Shown here in pieces: positions 55,303-64,000 of a stretch of DNA of 64,000 nucleotides. The stretch spans positions 4,046 through 68,045 of the forward strand of contig JAZQUV010000018.1 of NCBI GenBank assembly GCA_045631465.1. The letters are read 5' to 3'. The translations under genes were made by a program, and so were the position numbers. The first letter of the stretch is position 1. Each line of letters begins with the position of its first letter. Source of the stretch: Aphodosoma sp045631465 (lineage in GTDB: Bacteria > Bacteroidota > Bacteroidia > Bacteroidales > Paludibacteraceae). Under the pieces are notes generated by a model that saw nothing but the letters and a program-made list of their open reading frames with translations, had not been told where the DNA came from and did no database searches.

Positions 55303-55343
55303 AACGAGTAGTCGATAACCCCACAAAGTTATCACTACTCGTT
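55303..55343 (+). promoter_or_regulatory. Hairpin in front of family B copy 2
   Basis: AACGAGTAGT-C-GATAAC pairs with GTTATC-ACTACTCGTT (16 bp with one bulge, 8-base loop). It ends 20 bases before the ATG at 55364 and has no T run after it, so a role in mRNA processing or translation control is more likely than termination. Confidence 0.65.
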
Positions 55344-55363
55344 CCTATAAAACAAATAATACT

Positions 55364-56767
55364 ATGAGGAAAAAACTACTCAACACCCTACTACTCATGG
55401 TTTTGGCAGCAAGCAATGCCATATCGCAAACTGCCACTCTCACTCCCATATTAGAAATTGACGGTGCTGCAATCACAAGCATCTCAACAAATGGCAAATG
55501 GGCTTGTGGTTCAACATTCAACAACAACGATGGTGCTGGATATCAAAGCAATGCATCTAAGTGGAATCTTGAAACAGGCGAACGCACATATCTTGTAACA
55601 GAAGAAGAAAGCAATGCCCAATCCGATGCATTCGCAATCACCAACGATGGTTCTCTCATCGTAGGTCAATATCTCTATCAACCTGCCTACTACACCAATG
55701 GTGCATGGCACACACTCGAGCTCACACAAGGTTACACCATCGGTGAAGCTCGCGATGTAGCAATTGTCAATGGCGACACCATTATCGTTGGCCGCATATT
55801 CGATGGCGATGGCTACCAAAAAGTACAATCTGCCAAATGGGTAAACGGCAAATTCGAAAAACTAACAAACCTCATCCCTCGCGAATATCAATACAACGAA
55901 GACAACAAAATGGCAAACCAAATACTCGGCATTTCTGATGATGGCCGCACTCTCCTTGGTTCATTCGACCCTTTCACTTGGCCTCTTCGCAAACCTTTCA
56001 TTATTCGCGATAGCGTATTCACTCTTCTTGATATCCAAGGCAGAGAAGAATTTAGCAAATATCACGCTAATTTCGACTTCTTCAAAGAAGAAAAACTCGA
56101 CCACAAAGGCAAATATGTTGCTCTCACATTCTTTAGCAACACCCATATCCCTTGTGTATACGACATCGAAAACGACAAATTCATAGTTATGACAACAGCT
56201 CCATACGAAACCGGATGCAAAGCTGTTGACGAAAATGGTAATGCCTACTATGCTGGTCCTGTAACCACTGGTGTCGACCGCAAATCGTATGTCACAATTC
56301 AAGACCATCCTGTCGAAGTCGACAATATTCTCAGAAATGCCTATGGCATCACTCAAGAACAAATCAATGCCACTTGCGCCGACCCCGACCTCACAGGTAG
56401 CATCCGCTATATCTACGACGTTGCTGCTGACGGCAAAACACTCATCGGTTCTGCTGGCTTTGGCACAGGTGGTTACAATTGGGTGCTATCATTATCTCAC
56501 TCTCTATTCGAAATCGGATACGACCCTAAAACTAATATCGAAAACAATACTGCGTTTACCAAAGTCGTAGCTTTCTACAACCTTGGCAAAATCAACATTA
56601 TTGGCGATGCCGATTATGTAGAAATATACAATATAAGTGGTTCATTAGTAGAAAAAAACAAAGTTGAAAACTCTACTATTGACACTTACTTAAACAATGG
56701 TGTATATATCGTAAAACTATATAAAAACAACATCATCGCAAACACAAACAAATTAATAATTAAATAA
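55364..56767 (+). CDS. T9SS cargo protein of family B, copy 2 (propeller-like)
   Basis: 467-aa paralogue of the proteins at 53881 and 59013. The signal peptide ends NAISQ (about residue 22). Blades include ISTNGKWACGST, ITNDGSLIVGQY, ISDDGRTLLGSF and VAADGKTLIGSA; WNLETGERTYL near 66-76 is shared across the family. The C-terminal sorting domain ends GVYIVKLYKN...KLIIK. It is 8 bases upstream of the second family A gene, so the two are probably one transcript. Confidence 0.8.
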   Translation: MRKKLLNTLLLMVLAASNAISQTATLTPILEIDGAAITSISTNGKWACGSTFNNNDGAGYQSNASKWNLETGERTYLVTEEESNAQSDAFAITNDGSLIVGQYLYQPAYYTNGAWHTLELTQGYTIGEARDVAIVNGDTIIVGRIFDGDGYQKVQSAKWVNGKFEKLTNLIPREYQYNEDNKMANQILGISDDGRTLLGSFDPFTWPLRKPFIIRDSVFTLLDIQGREEFSKYHANFDFFKEEKLDHKGKYVALTFFSNTHIPCVYDIENDKFIVMTTAPYETGCKAVDENGNAYYAGPVTTGVDRKSYVTIQDHPVEVDNILRNAYGITQEQINATCADPDLTGSIRYIYDVAADGKTLIGSAGFGTGGYNWVLSLSHSLFEIGYDPKTNIENNTAFTKVVAFYNLGKINIIGDADYVEIYNISGSLVEKNKVENSTIDTYLNNGVYIVKLYKNNIIANTNKLIIK

Positions 56768-56775
56768 AATCTATT

Positions 56776-58941
56776 ATGAAAACACGATTATTTAAAAGTA
56801 TTGCAACTGTGCTCGCACTATTTTGCGCAATAAGTCTAAATGCTGCCGAATATATCGAAATCGACAAAATTAGCACTCTCCGCGCTCAAGAAGAAGGTAC
56901 TAAAGTTATCTACACTGGCGAAGCAATCACTACATTCTATGGTTCTGGTGGTATCTTGATACAAGACGAAACAGGTGCCATCTATCTAAAAAGCTACGAC
57001 ATGTCAAAAGCTTGTACTGCACCTGCCACTGCAGGATACCCTAACCTCAAAATCACAAACATCAAAGGTATCTTCCACAAAGCTACCGACATGGAAATGA
57101 CTCAAATCGAAATCGAATACGACGAAGATGCCTACAACATCGAAGTCCTTGCAGAAAATGTCGATTTCACAATCAACGACATCACATTAGCCGACCTATT
57201 CGCTAACCCAATGGCTTATGAATGTCAACCTATTCGTCTCACCGAGACCGAAGTCAAAATCACCGACTACACTAAATCGTTGGTATATAACGAAGAAGAG
57301 ATCATAATCTCTACAGGGCAAATGGGCGAAGCAATGGCCATTCCTGCCGAAGGTACTTTTATTGGTTACTATGGCAATAATGGAACACAAGGCTTCATCA
57401 TTCCTGAAAGCAAATATATAACACCTACTGCCTACAAATCAATATTCGAATTAAAAGAATCTCACAAAACTAGCACACTCGGCATCTTGAATCCAGTGCT
57501 TGTCAATCGTGTTGTAAAAAACGACGATGGATCTACAACTCTCTACGTACAAGAAGACTATAGCTTCTGGGGTACATATGGCACAACTGTTATTGTCGAA
57601 AATCTCACAACCGATGTTGCAGAAGGCGACTCTATCATCGGCATCCGCGGAGAAGTCACTCCTTTCTCTGTCATAAATGGCAATGTATACGGCTCTAAAA
57701 TCGAACAAAAAGGCGATCTCGGAGCTAATATCAAAGTATTGAGCCGCAACAACGAATTGTTTGTTACACGCGTACAAGAACTTGAATACATCAAAAGTGA
57801 GGCAGCTCTCAACTACGAATCTACACTCTGCTCTACACCAAAAGGTCTTATCATAAAATTAGACGATAAATATGCTATCGTAGTTCAACATTCCAACGTA
57901 AAAAGTCAAAGAGATACCGTACTCATCGCTGGTGTTGATCTTGCCGAATACGTAGGCCAACAACACGCCGTAGTAGGCATTGTCGATGCTGGTGTAGTGA
58001 ATCCAGGCAAAGTAACATTCGTTCTTCGTGGTGCCCACGACTTGCTACAAGAAAACTATCAATTCAACACTATTGCCGAATTGCGCAAAGCTGGTCGTCC
58101 TCTAGCTGCCGATGTAACATACGAACTCGTTAATCCTGTACTCGTAACTTACAAAAGTGAATATAACATCGACGACGTAGATCTCGTTGGCGTGTTTGTA
58201 CAAGATGCTACAGGCGGTATCTTCATCAAAAAACAAGTGAATGAAAACGAAAAATTCGAAATCAATGCAGGCGACTCTGTTAAAAATTTCAAAGGCGTAT
58301 ATGTAACAACAGGCGAAGCCGTCATGCTCGACTTCACCGACATCAATAATACTGCCGACGATACTTACGAAATCATATCTAGCAATCACGCCGTAGATGC
58401 AACTCCTCTCAACGTAACGATTGCCGAACTCGCAGCAAACAAAGACAAATATGCAAGTCGCGTAGTACGCCTCGAAAACGTAATGCATGCCGACACTACA
58501 TATTATCCATGGTGGAGTTCAGGTTATCCTGTAACAGAATACTACCTCTACCAAGAAGATTGCCCTCATTTCATGTACTATTCTGTTTGGAATTATAGCC
58601 TATACGATAAAAACAATATCATTGGTATATTCGATGATGGTTGTTTGGCAGAAGGTTTTTCTTTGATTCCTCTCAGCCAAGCACATATTACAGATGCCAA
58701 TGCAGAAGACACTCCAGTTGATAATATCAACGAAAACACAATCAACATCGCATACAACAATGGTGTTCTTTCGTTCTCACAAATTATCGATGCTATCGAA
58801 ATATATAGCATGGATGGTGCTTTGGTATCAAAACAAGCTGTGAATGCAACATCTATCGATGCTATGCTCAACTCTGGCATCTACATCGTTCGCACATTAG
58901 CTGATAATAATATTGAATCGCACAAAATAGTAATTAGATAA
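56776..58941 (+). CDS. T9SS cargo protein of family A, copy 2
   Basis: 721-aa paralogue of the protein at 51824. The signal peptide ends LNAAE (about residue 24). Modules align one to one: VIYTGEAITTFYGSGGILIQ near 37-56, FANPMAYECQPIRLTE, GYYGNNGTQGFII, HAVVGIVDAGVVNPGKVTF, LSQAHITDANAE. The C-terminal domain (IEIYSMDGALVSKQA...NSGIYIVRTL) is a T9SS type A signal. It is 50 residues longer, mostly through insertions in the second and last modules. Confidence 0.8.
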   Translation: MKTRLFKSIATVLALFCAISLNAAEYIEIDKISTLRAQEEGTKVIYTGEAITTFYGSGGILIQDETGAIYLKSYDMSKACTAPATAGYPNLKITNIKGIFHKATDMEMTQIEIEYDEDAYNIEVLAENVDFTINDITLADLFANPMAYECQPIRLTETEVKITDYTKSLVYNEEEIIISTGQMGEAMAIPAEGTFIGYYGNNGTQGFIIPESKYITPTAYKSIFELKESHKTSTLGILNPVLVNRVVKNDDGSTTLYVQEDYSFWGTYGTTVIVENLTTDVAEGDSIIGIRGEVTPFSVINGNVYGSKIEQKGDLGANIKVLSRNNELFVTRVQELEYIKSEAALNYESTLCSTPKGLIIKLDDKYAIVVQHSNVKSQRDTVLIAGVDLAEYVGQQHAVVGIVDAGVVNPGKVTFVLRGAHDLLQENYQFNTIAELRKAGRPLAADVTYELVNPVLVTYKSEYNIDDVDLVGVFVQDATGGIFIKKQVNENEKFEINAGDSVKNFKGVYVTTGEAVMLDFTDINNTADDTYEIISSNHAVDATPLNVTIAELAANKDKYASRVVRLENVMHADTTYYPWWSSGYPVTEYYLYQEDCPHFMYYSVWNYSLYDKNNIIGIFDDGCLAEGFSLIPLSQAHITDANAEDTPVDNINENTINIAYNNGVLSFSQIIDAIEIYSMDGALVSKQAVNATSIDAMLNSGIYIVRTLADNNIESHKIVIR

Positions 58942-58958
58942 AAAACATAATACAAACT

Positions 58959-58995
58959 AAAGACACAAGGCAACATTCACTTGTCTTGTGTCTTT
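58959..58995 (+). terminator. Terminator-like hairpin in front of family B copy 3
   Basis: 11-bp stem AAAGACACAAG (58959-58969) and complement CTTGTGTCTTT (58985-58995), loop 15 bases, then TATTA. It ends 17 bases before the ATG at 59013. It could end the upstream transcript or attenuate the next gene; the T run is short. Confidence 0.65.
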
Positions 58996-59012
58996 TATTA
59001 ACTCACTTTTAT

Positions 59013-60458
59013 ATGAAAAAAATATTTACTATCTTTTTTAGCATTCTTGTATCATCTTTTATATATGGACAAGAACAAGAAACGTATACCGGCAAATTCG
59101 TAAACATGACTGCAACCGATGCTGCCGAAGTATATGCTTTGTCTGAAAACGGGCAATGGGCATGTGGTGCTCATTTTGCAAGTGGCGACATGAACCAAGC
59201 CTTCTATGTATATGGTTCTATCTGGAATACCCAAACTGGCGAACGTATCTATCTCGAAGAAGACCCTGCAATCCCATGCGCAACATATTGGGTAAACAAC
59301 GATGGCACATTTGCCGCTGGTGCCCACTACGACCAACCAGCCTACTACATCAATGGCGAATGGCACTCTCTGCTTATGCCTCGCGGATACGGCAATGCAG
59401 TTGGCGAAGTTTCAGCTGTAGGATTCGATGAGAATGGTGACACAATCATGATTGGTTGGGCATATACAGCAGCTACACGTGGTACAATTATGCGTTGGAT
59501 AAACGGAAAACTTGATACCAACTTTGTCTATCGCAACACAGTTCGCGAATGGGAAGTAAAAGCAGAAATGGAACGCACTCGTGGCTTATCTAAAGATGCT
59601 AAAGTCTACCTCATCTCTCTCGACCACTGCTTGTTGCCAATCAATGGCGGAGGCAATTTGCCTACAACATACGTCATGACAGAAGATACTACAATCATCA
59701 TTGAGCGCAGCATTAAAGGCTACGACCGCATATCTTTTGTTAGCGAAGCAGAACTAAGTCGCAATGGCAAATGGGTGGTAGGTTCAATCTATGCCGTAGG
59801 ATTATTACAAGAAGATGGTGAAGGTTCAATATCTTTCTTGTATGAAGTAGAAACCGACCGTCTACAAATACTCCCTGGTCGCGAACAAGGCATGTCTGCA
59901 ATGACTGTTGACGACTACGGACGCGTACTCTATTGTCGTGGAGGTGGTGGCACCCCACTCCGCAAACCATTCGTATTGCGCGACGACAAATTCATCCCTC
60001 TAGAAAGCATCCTATTAGAATATGAAGGCATTACTGCCGAACAAATCGATGCAATGATGACAGATGAAGTTGAAGAGGCTGGCGAAGACGACCTCGGCAC
60101 TCTATATGATGTGTCGTACGACGGCAAAACTATCCTCGGATGCGGTGGACCTGCTAAAAAATACAATTGGGTGGCTCACCTATCACATAGTGTTCACGAC
60201 ATTACTATCGACCCTAACAAAGTAAACAACACACCTATTTCATACGACAATCTTGCTGCCCTCTATGCTCAAGGCACAATCATTCTATCTGGTATGGTCG
60301 ACAAAATTGAAATATATGACATGAATGGTCGCATCATTTTGACAGAGAATACCAACTCTGCATTTTTGCCTGTTTCTCTCAACGAAGGTATATATATAAC
60401 AAAACTCTACAACTATCAAACTAATACAATCAAAACAAGCAAAATTATAGTGAGATAA
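59013..60458 (+). CDS. T9SS cargo protein of family B, copy 3 (propeller-like)
   Basis: 481-aa paralogue of the proteins at 53881 and 55364. The signal peptide ends FIYGQ (about residue 19). Blades include LSENGQWACGAH, VNNDGTFAAGAH, LSRNGKWVVGSI and VSYDGKTILGCG. The stretch NTPISYDNLAALYAQGTIIL is nearly the same as in copy 1 (NTPISYDNLAAYYNNGTIIL). The C-terminal sorting domain ends TSKIIVR. ATG at 59013 is preferred as the signal-peptide start. Confidence 0.8.
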   Translation: MKKIFTIFFSILVSSFIYGQEQETYTGKFVNMTATDAAEVYALSENGQWACGAHFASGDMNQAFYVYGSIWNTQTGERIYLEEDPAIPCATYWVNNDGTFAAGAHYDQPAYYINGEWHSLLMPRGYGNAVGEVSAVGFDENGDTIMIGWAYTAATRGTIMRWINGKLDTNFVYRNTVREWEVKAEMERTRGLSKDAKVYLISLDHCLLPINGGGNLPTTYVMTEDTTIIIERSIKGYDRISFVSEAELSRNGKWVVGSIYAVGLLQEDGEGSISFLYEVETDRLQILPGREQGMSAMTVDDYGRVLYCRGGGGTPLRKPFVLRDDKFIPLESILLEYEGITAEQIDAMMTDEVEEAGEDDLGTLYDVSYDGKTILGCGGPAKKYNWVAHLSHSVHDITIDPNKVNNTPISYDNLAALYAQGTIILSGMVDKIEIYDMNGRIILTENTNSAFLPVSLNEGIYITKLYNYQTNTIKTSKIIVR

Positions 60459-60480
60459 TCCATTAAATATGGTATAAAAA

Positions 60481-60514
60481 AAGAATGGCACTCTTTTTCA
60501 AGAGTGCCATTCTT
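60481..60514. terminator. Bidirectional terminator between the T9SS cargo run and the EF-G2 gene
   Basis: 15-bp perfect stem AAGAATGGCACTCTT (60481-60495) and its complement (60500-60514), 4-base loop, then GTATTTA on the plus strand and a run of T on the minus strand. Confidence 0.92.
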
Positions 60515-60532
60515 GTATTTAGATGAGATTTA

Positions 60533-62692
60533 TTAATCTTCGTTTTGAGTAGCTTCGTATTCTTTGAGAAGTTTGTCTTGAACATCACCTGGGCAAAGTT
60601 CGTAAGAAGCAAATTTCATTGAGAATGAAGCACGACCACCAGAAAGTGAGCTCAATGCAGTTGAGTAGTTAGAAAGCTCTTTCAAAGGCACTTTAGCCAT
60701 AAGTTTTTCGAAACCTTTAACAGATTCCATTCCCATGATGATAGCGCGACGACCTTGAAGATCTGACATAACATCACCCATACGTTCAGATGGAACCAAT
60801 ACTTCTACGTCGTAAACAGGTTCGAGGATTTTAGGATTAGCTTCTTTGAAGGCTTGAGCAAATGCGTTACGACCTGCAAGACGGAAAGAGATTTCGTTAG
60901 AGTCAACAGGGTGCATTTTACCATCGTAAACGATAACGCGTACGTCGCGAGCATATGAGCCAGTAAGAGGACCTTGTTCCATGCGGTCCATCAAACCTTT
61001 CATGATAGCAGGGATGAAACGAGCATCGATTGCACCACCCACGATAGAGTTAACCAACACAAGTTTACCACCCCAATCAAGGTTCACTTCTTGAACGTCG
61101 CGAGATTGGATACGATATTCTTGACCGTTGAATTTATAGATTTCTTTCACTGGTTCGCCTTCTACATAAGGCTCAACGATGAGGGCTACTTCACCAAATT
61201 GACCAGCACCACCCGATTGTTTTTTGTGACGATAGTCGCTACGAGATGCTCGAGTAATTGTTTCACGATAAGGGATGCGTGGTTCAAGATATTGGATTTG
61301 AAGTTTATCGTTGTTTTCGATACGCCATTTGAGAGTGCGAAGGTGGAATTCACCTTGACCAGAAACGATAGTTTGGCGAAGTTCTTTACTTTGTTCGATA
61401 ATCCAAGTAGGATCTTCTTCGTGCATACGAGTAAGGATTTCGTTGAGTTTTTCTTCTTCACCTTCGTTCACTGGTTTGATAGCGCGACGATATTTTGGTT
61501 CTGGATAGTGGATACCAGGGAAGTCATATTCACAACCTTTAGCGTTGAGAGTATTGCCTGTGCGAGTATCTTTAAGTTTAACAGTAGCACCGATATCACC
61601 AGCCACAAGTTGTTCCACTTCGATACGGTTTTGACCAGCCACGCAGAATAGTTGAGAGATACGTTCTCTACCACCATTGCGAGAGATATTAGTAAGGTCA
61701 TCACCTTTTTTGAGAGTACCGCTCATCACTTTGAAGTAAACTACTTCACCGATGTGAGGTTCAACCGAAGTTTTGAATACGAAGATAGAAGTTTCAGCGT
61801 CTTTGTTAGGAGCAACTTCTTCGAGGTTTTTAGTTACAGGTTTTGGCATATCGTCAACGAAAGGAACAACGTTTCCGAGGAATTCCATCAAACGACGAAC
61901 GCCCATGTCTTTACCTGAACAGCAGCAGAATACAGGGAAGATGTCGCGACCGATGAGACCTTGACGGATACCCGAACGCATTTCGTCTTCGGTGAGCGAA
62001 CCTTGTTCGAAGTATTTATCCATAAGAGTTTCATCATTTTCTGCAGCAGCCTCAACAAGAGCATTATGAAGTTCTTTTGCTTTATCAAGTTCTTCAGCAG
62101 GTATATCAAGTATTTCAGGAGCACCACCTTCTGGTTTCCATCTATAAAGTTTCATGAGGAGAACGTCAACTACAGCGTTGAAACCAACACCACAATTAAC
62201 TGGATATTGAACCAACACAACTTTGTTACCAAAGCTCTCGCGAAGTTGTTCAACAGTTTGTTCGAAATTAGATTTGTCAGTATCTAATTGGTTAGCGAGG
62301 AAAATAACAGGTTTTTTAGTTTGCTCAGTGTAACGGAAGTGGTTTTGAGTACCTACTTCAACACCATATTGAGTATTAACAAGGATAAGGGCTTGGTCAG
62401 TAACACCAAGAGAAGTAATAGCACCACCCACAAAGTCATCAGAACCCGGACAGTCAATAATATTAAGTTTTTTGCCTAACCATTCAGCGTGAATCACAGT
62501 AGGGAATACAGAGTAACCATATTCCATTTCAACAGGGAAATAGTCAGATACAGTGTTTTTTGCATCGATTGTACCACGACGTTTTATAACTCCACACTCA
62601 TAAAGCATAGCTTCCACGAGTGTGGTTTTTCCAGAGCCAGAACTACCCAAAAGAGAGATGTTCTTAATTTCGTTTGATTGATAAACTTTCAT
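60533..62692 (-). CDS. fusA2: EF-G paralogue with degenerate GTPase motifs (EF-G2-like)
   Basis: 719-aa translation elongation factor G relative with all five domains. The P-loop is GSSGSGKT (16-23), but switch I reads EMEYGYSV in place of ERGITI, G3 is DCPGS (80-84) in place of DTPGH, so the catalytic histidine is absent, and G4 is NQLD (134-137). Bacteroides EF-G2, reported to support translation without GTPase activity and to matter for gut colonisation, is an established precedent; identity with that protein is inferred from these features. ATG at 62692 is preferred to 62731. It is monocistronic. Coding strand is C-rich. Confidence 0.85.
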   Translation of the reverse strand: MKVYQSNEIKNISLLGSSGSGKTTLVEAMLYECGVIKRRGTIDAKNTVSDYFPVEMEYGYSVFPTVIHAEWLGKKLNIIDCPGSDDFVGGAITSLGVTDQALILVNTQYGVEVGTQNHFRYTEQTKKPVIFLANQLDTDKSNFEQTVEQLRESFGNKVVLVQYPVNCGVGFNAVVDVLLMKLYRWKPEGGAPEILDIPAEELDKAKELHNALVEAAAENDETLMDKYFEQGSLTEDEMRSGIRQGLIGRDIFPVFCCCSGKDMGVRRLMEFLGNVVPFVDDMPKPVTKNLEEVAPNKDAETSIFVFKTSVEPHIGEVVYFKVMSGTLKKGDDLTNISRNGGRERISQLFCVAGQNRIEVEQLVAGDIGATVKLKDTRTGNTLNAKGCEYDFPGIHYPEPKYRRAIKPVNEGEEEKLNEILTRMHEEDPTWIIEQSKELRQTIVSGQGEFHLRTLKWRIENNDKLQIQYLEPRIPYRETITRASRSDYRHKKQSGGAGQFGEVALIVEPYVEGEPVKEIYKFNGQEYRIQSRDVQEVNLDWGGKLVLVNSIVGGAIDARFIPAIMKGLMDRMEQGPLTGSYARDVRVIVYDGKMHPVDSNEISFRLAGRNAFAQAFKEANPKILEPVYDVEVLVPSERMGDVMSDLQGRRAIIMGMESVKGFEKLMAKVPLKELSNYSTALSSLSGGRASFSMKFASYELCPGDVQDKLLKEYEATQNED

Positions 62693-62731
62693 AGTATTTA
62701 GATTTTTTATGCGATTAGCGAATAACAACAC

Positions 62732-63165
62732 TCATTACTACCCGTCGAATCGCTTAGTTAATTAAGATTGTGTTTTTGCGATTGCAATTTAGTAATATTT
62801 TACATACTGAGCAAATTATTTTTTATGTTTTACAATAGTTTTTTTATAATTTGTCATTTATTTGTATTTCGTACAATAACCCTCGCCAACGATGTAATTT
62901 ACAAGAAGTTGTATATCGCATCACCCCAAAAAACAGATTAACTAGCAAAAACTATATCCAAAATAAGGCTATATTTTTTGCATTTTCTCAAAAAAAACAA
63001 AAATCCCCCCACACAAAAAAAGCGCAATTATTCTTATTATAATGACATTTTTTTTAATTATAGCAATAATAACAATATAGAAACTATAGAGGATTGGATT
63101 GGATTGGATTAGAAAGATTGGAGTTATGCGTATTTTTGCGCTCTCGACTTGACTGTTTTCTTGCT
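62732..63165. other. AT-rich non-coding stretch
   Basis: No convincing gene, hairpin or promoter was seen. It contains long A/T runs, a TATAGCAATAATAACAATATA stretch (only outline given) and a GGATT tandem (four copies at 63091-63110). A long leader for the EF-G2 gene may start here, but no TAnnTTTG element was found on the minus strand. Confidence 0.4.
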
Positions 63166-63310
63166 TGAAGGTAGGGTGAAGGTAGCTGTTGGGGAGTACA
63201 CACTGTGGGTGGGTATTTTGGGGATAGGGAGAGGGTTGCTTGCAGGTTGCTGTATAGTATATTTAAATTTGGGAATTTTCGGGATTGAGTACACACTGAG
63301 AGTGTGTATT
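63165..63310. repeat. Palindrome-bounded repeat, copy at the right end
   Basis: It has a worn left palindrome (ACACACTGTGGGTGGGT at 63199-63215), the 30-bp core at 63238-63267 that is identical to 40705-40734, and a perfect right palindrome at 63290-63308. A GAAGGTAGGGTGAAGGTAG stretch precedes it (63165-63184), matching the reverse complement of CTTTACCCTACCTTC at 35451-35465. Confidence 0.85.
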
Positions 63311-63317
63311 TTTTTTG

Positions 63318-63650
63318 TTTCACACGGAAGTTTTTTTTTATTTCACACGGAAGTTTTTTTTATTTCACACGGAATGCACGGATATCACGGAATTTTTTCG
63401 CCAAAGGCTCAAAGACCGTTGGTTCACGGAATTTACGCTTCGCGTGCCTTCCGGATTTGAATTTTCTCCCACAGATTTTTTAACAAGATTATTGCTGTGC
63501 TCGGCAATTAGAGTAAACTCTATTGCTCTCGCTTATCGCAATAATTCACAGATTTTACTTTTTCGGAGTTTTTTTTCTCCGACAAATCTCACAAATTTTA
63601 CTAATTTATACCATCCGGATTTATTTAGTTCCCACAAATCTCACAAATTT
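63318..63650. repeat. Decayed TTTCACACGGAAG and CACAAATTT repeats
   Basis: TTTCACACGGAA at 63318, 63341 and 63363 (spacing 22-23 bases), followed by CACGGATATCACGGAATTT and then scattered CACAGATTTT and CTCACAAATTTT phrases to 63650. The copies vary too much and are too short for a CRISPR array. Confidence 0.6.
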
Positions 63651-63760
63651 TTGCAGTTTGCGTTTTGCGTTAACTTTTGTTAATTGGCTGATTTATTGTG
63701 CTTTTATTGTAATTTGCAGATAGCAAACTGTAAGGCGCAAAACGCAAAACGCAAATTTGC
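63651..63760. repeat. Inverted GCAAAACGCAAA repeat
   Basis: TTGCAGTTTGCGTTTTGCGTT (outline: left arm 63651-63671) pairs with AACGCAAAACGCAAA near 63740-63755, about 70 bases apart. TAGCAAACTG lies at 63721. It could form a large stem-loop or be two inverted microrepeats. Confidence 0.5.
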
Positions 63761-63862
63761 GGCTATTTACTTTAGAAGTGTTTTGTTGATACATAACAAG
63801 TTAAGCGTTTTTCGCACTCAAAAAAGCATGTTTTGTAGTTTGAAAACAGTGATTTTAACACA

Positions 63863-63899
63863 AAAACAGCGATAATCCTCAGTGGATTATCGCTGTTTT
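63863..63899 (-). terminator. Intrinsic terminator of the gene entering from the right
   Basis: 15-bp stem AAACAGCGATAATCC (63864-63878) with its complement (63884-63898), 5-base loop, flanked by AAAAC on the left and TTTTA on the right. It ends 17 bases from the stop codon at 63916. Confidence 0.88.
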
Positions 63900-63915
63900 A
63901 TAGTCTTTCTTACTA

Positions 63916-64000
63916 TTAATAAATGAAATACTTATTTGAATCTTTTTCGGCTAGTATATATTTCAATGCTTCCACTGCATTATTGTAATTTTCATTATAC
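63916..64000 (-). CDS. C-terminal end of a truncated gene, TPR-like
   Basis: Open on the minus strand from the window edge to TAA at 63916-63918: 27 residues, reading YNENYNNAVEALKYILAEKD and then SNKYFIY. The pattern Y...Y..A......L fits a tetratricopeptide helix pair, but this is too short for a firm call. A terminator follows directly, which supports a real gene end. Confidence 0.6.
   Translation of the reverse strand, partial: YNENYNNAVEALKYILAEKDSNKYFIY

Noticed and set aside
51824..60458. Reading the family A proteins as nucleases
   Set aside because: OB-like DUF5689 domains can accompany nucleases, but no endonuclease motif is present in either protein.
63318..63378. CRISPR-like array of three TTTCACACGGAA units
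   Set aside because: Units are only about 12 bases, spacers about 10 bases and T-rich, and there are no cas genes.
62851..63460. Short open frames in the spacer right of the EF-G2 gene
   Set aside because: They consist of repeat-derived sequence with long Phe/Lys runs and lack promoters.

Overview
The window reads as a chromosomal segment of an AT-rich member of the Bacteroidales (Bacteroidota). Supporting signs are promoters with the TAnnTTTG -7 element of this phylum, very few Shine-Dalgarno-like starts, a long-form NusB, a bifunctional DAHP synthase/chorismate mutase, a PUR-alpha-like DUF3276 protein, the mreBCD-mrdA-rodA order, an EF-G paralogue with degenerate GTPase motifs, and several proteins with C-terminal type IX secretion (T9SS) sorting domains. 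Genus cannot be set from sequence alone. No tRNA, rRNA, CRISPR array, transposase, integrase or phage gene was seen.

Left part (1-10.7 kb, mostly minus strand): a phosphate block with two near-duplicate outer-membrane porins, pstS-pstC-pstA-pstB and a PhoB-like response regulator. Further right is a three-gene unit, PlsC-like acyltransferase, DUF819 membrane protein and BamA/TamA-like barrel. Next (11-23.2 kb, plus strand): typA, a 57-aa membrane protein, parE, then a four-gene cluster of TolC-like channel, HlyD-like adaptor, TackOD1-type zinc-ribbon protein and processive family-2 glycosyltransferase. This cluster looks like an uncharacterised synthase-dependent exopolysaccharide secretion system. 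A large surface lipoprotein with its own promoter follows. From 23.5 to 38.5 kb is housekeeping: DUF3276; nusB-yajC-ybbR-coaE-mtgA; a shared terminator; the convergent elongasome operon mreB-mreC-mreD-mrdA-rodA; a Wzx/MATE-like flippase; ruvB; a GldA-like ABC ATPase; and two small unknown membrane proteins.

The right part (38.6-64 kb) holds topB, a DAHP synthase/chorismate mutase, and a 3,140-aa secreted protein built as jelly-roll domain, 15 repeats, jelly-roll domain, 15 repeats, sorting domain. Divergent from it is a five-gene plus-strand run of T9SS cargo proteins in two paralogous families (order A-B-B-A-B). Last come an EF-G2-like factor lacking the catalytic histidine of translational GTPases, about 1.2 kb of repeat-rich non-coding DNA, and the 3' end of a gene running off the window.

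Intergenic DNA carries several families of short repeats. The most notable has a 30-bp core and palindromes related to ACACACTGAGAGTGTGT; palindrome copies lie at the stop codons of both ruvB and the DAHP synthase gene. Many terminators share a tail of six or seven T followed by GTA.
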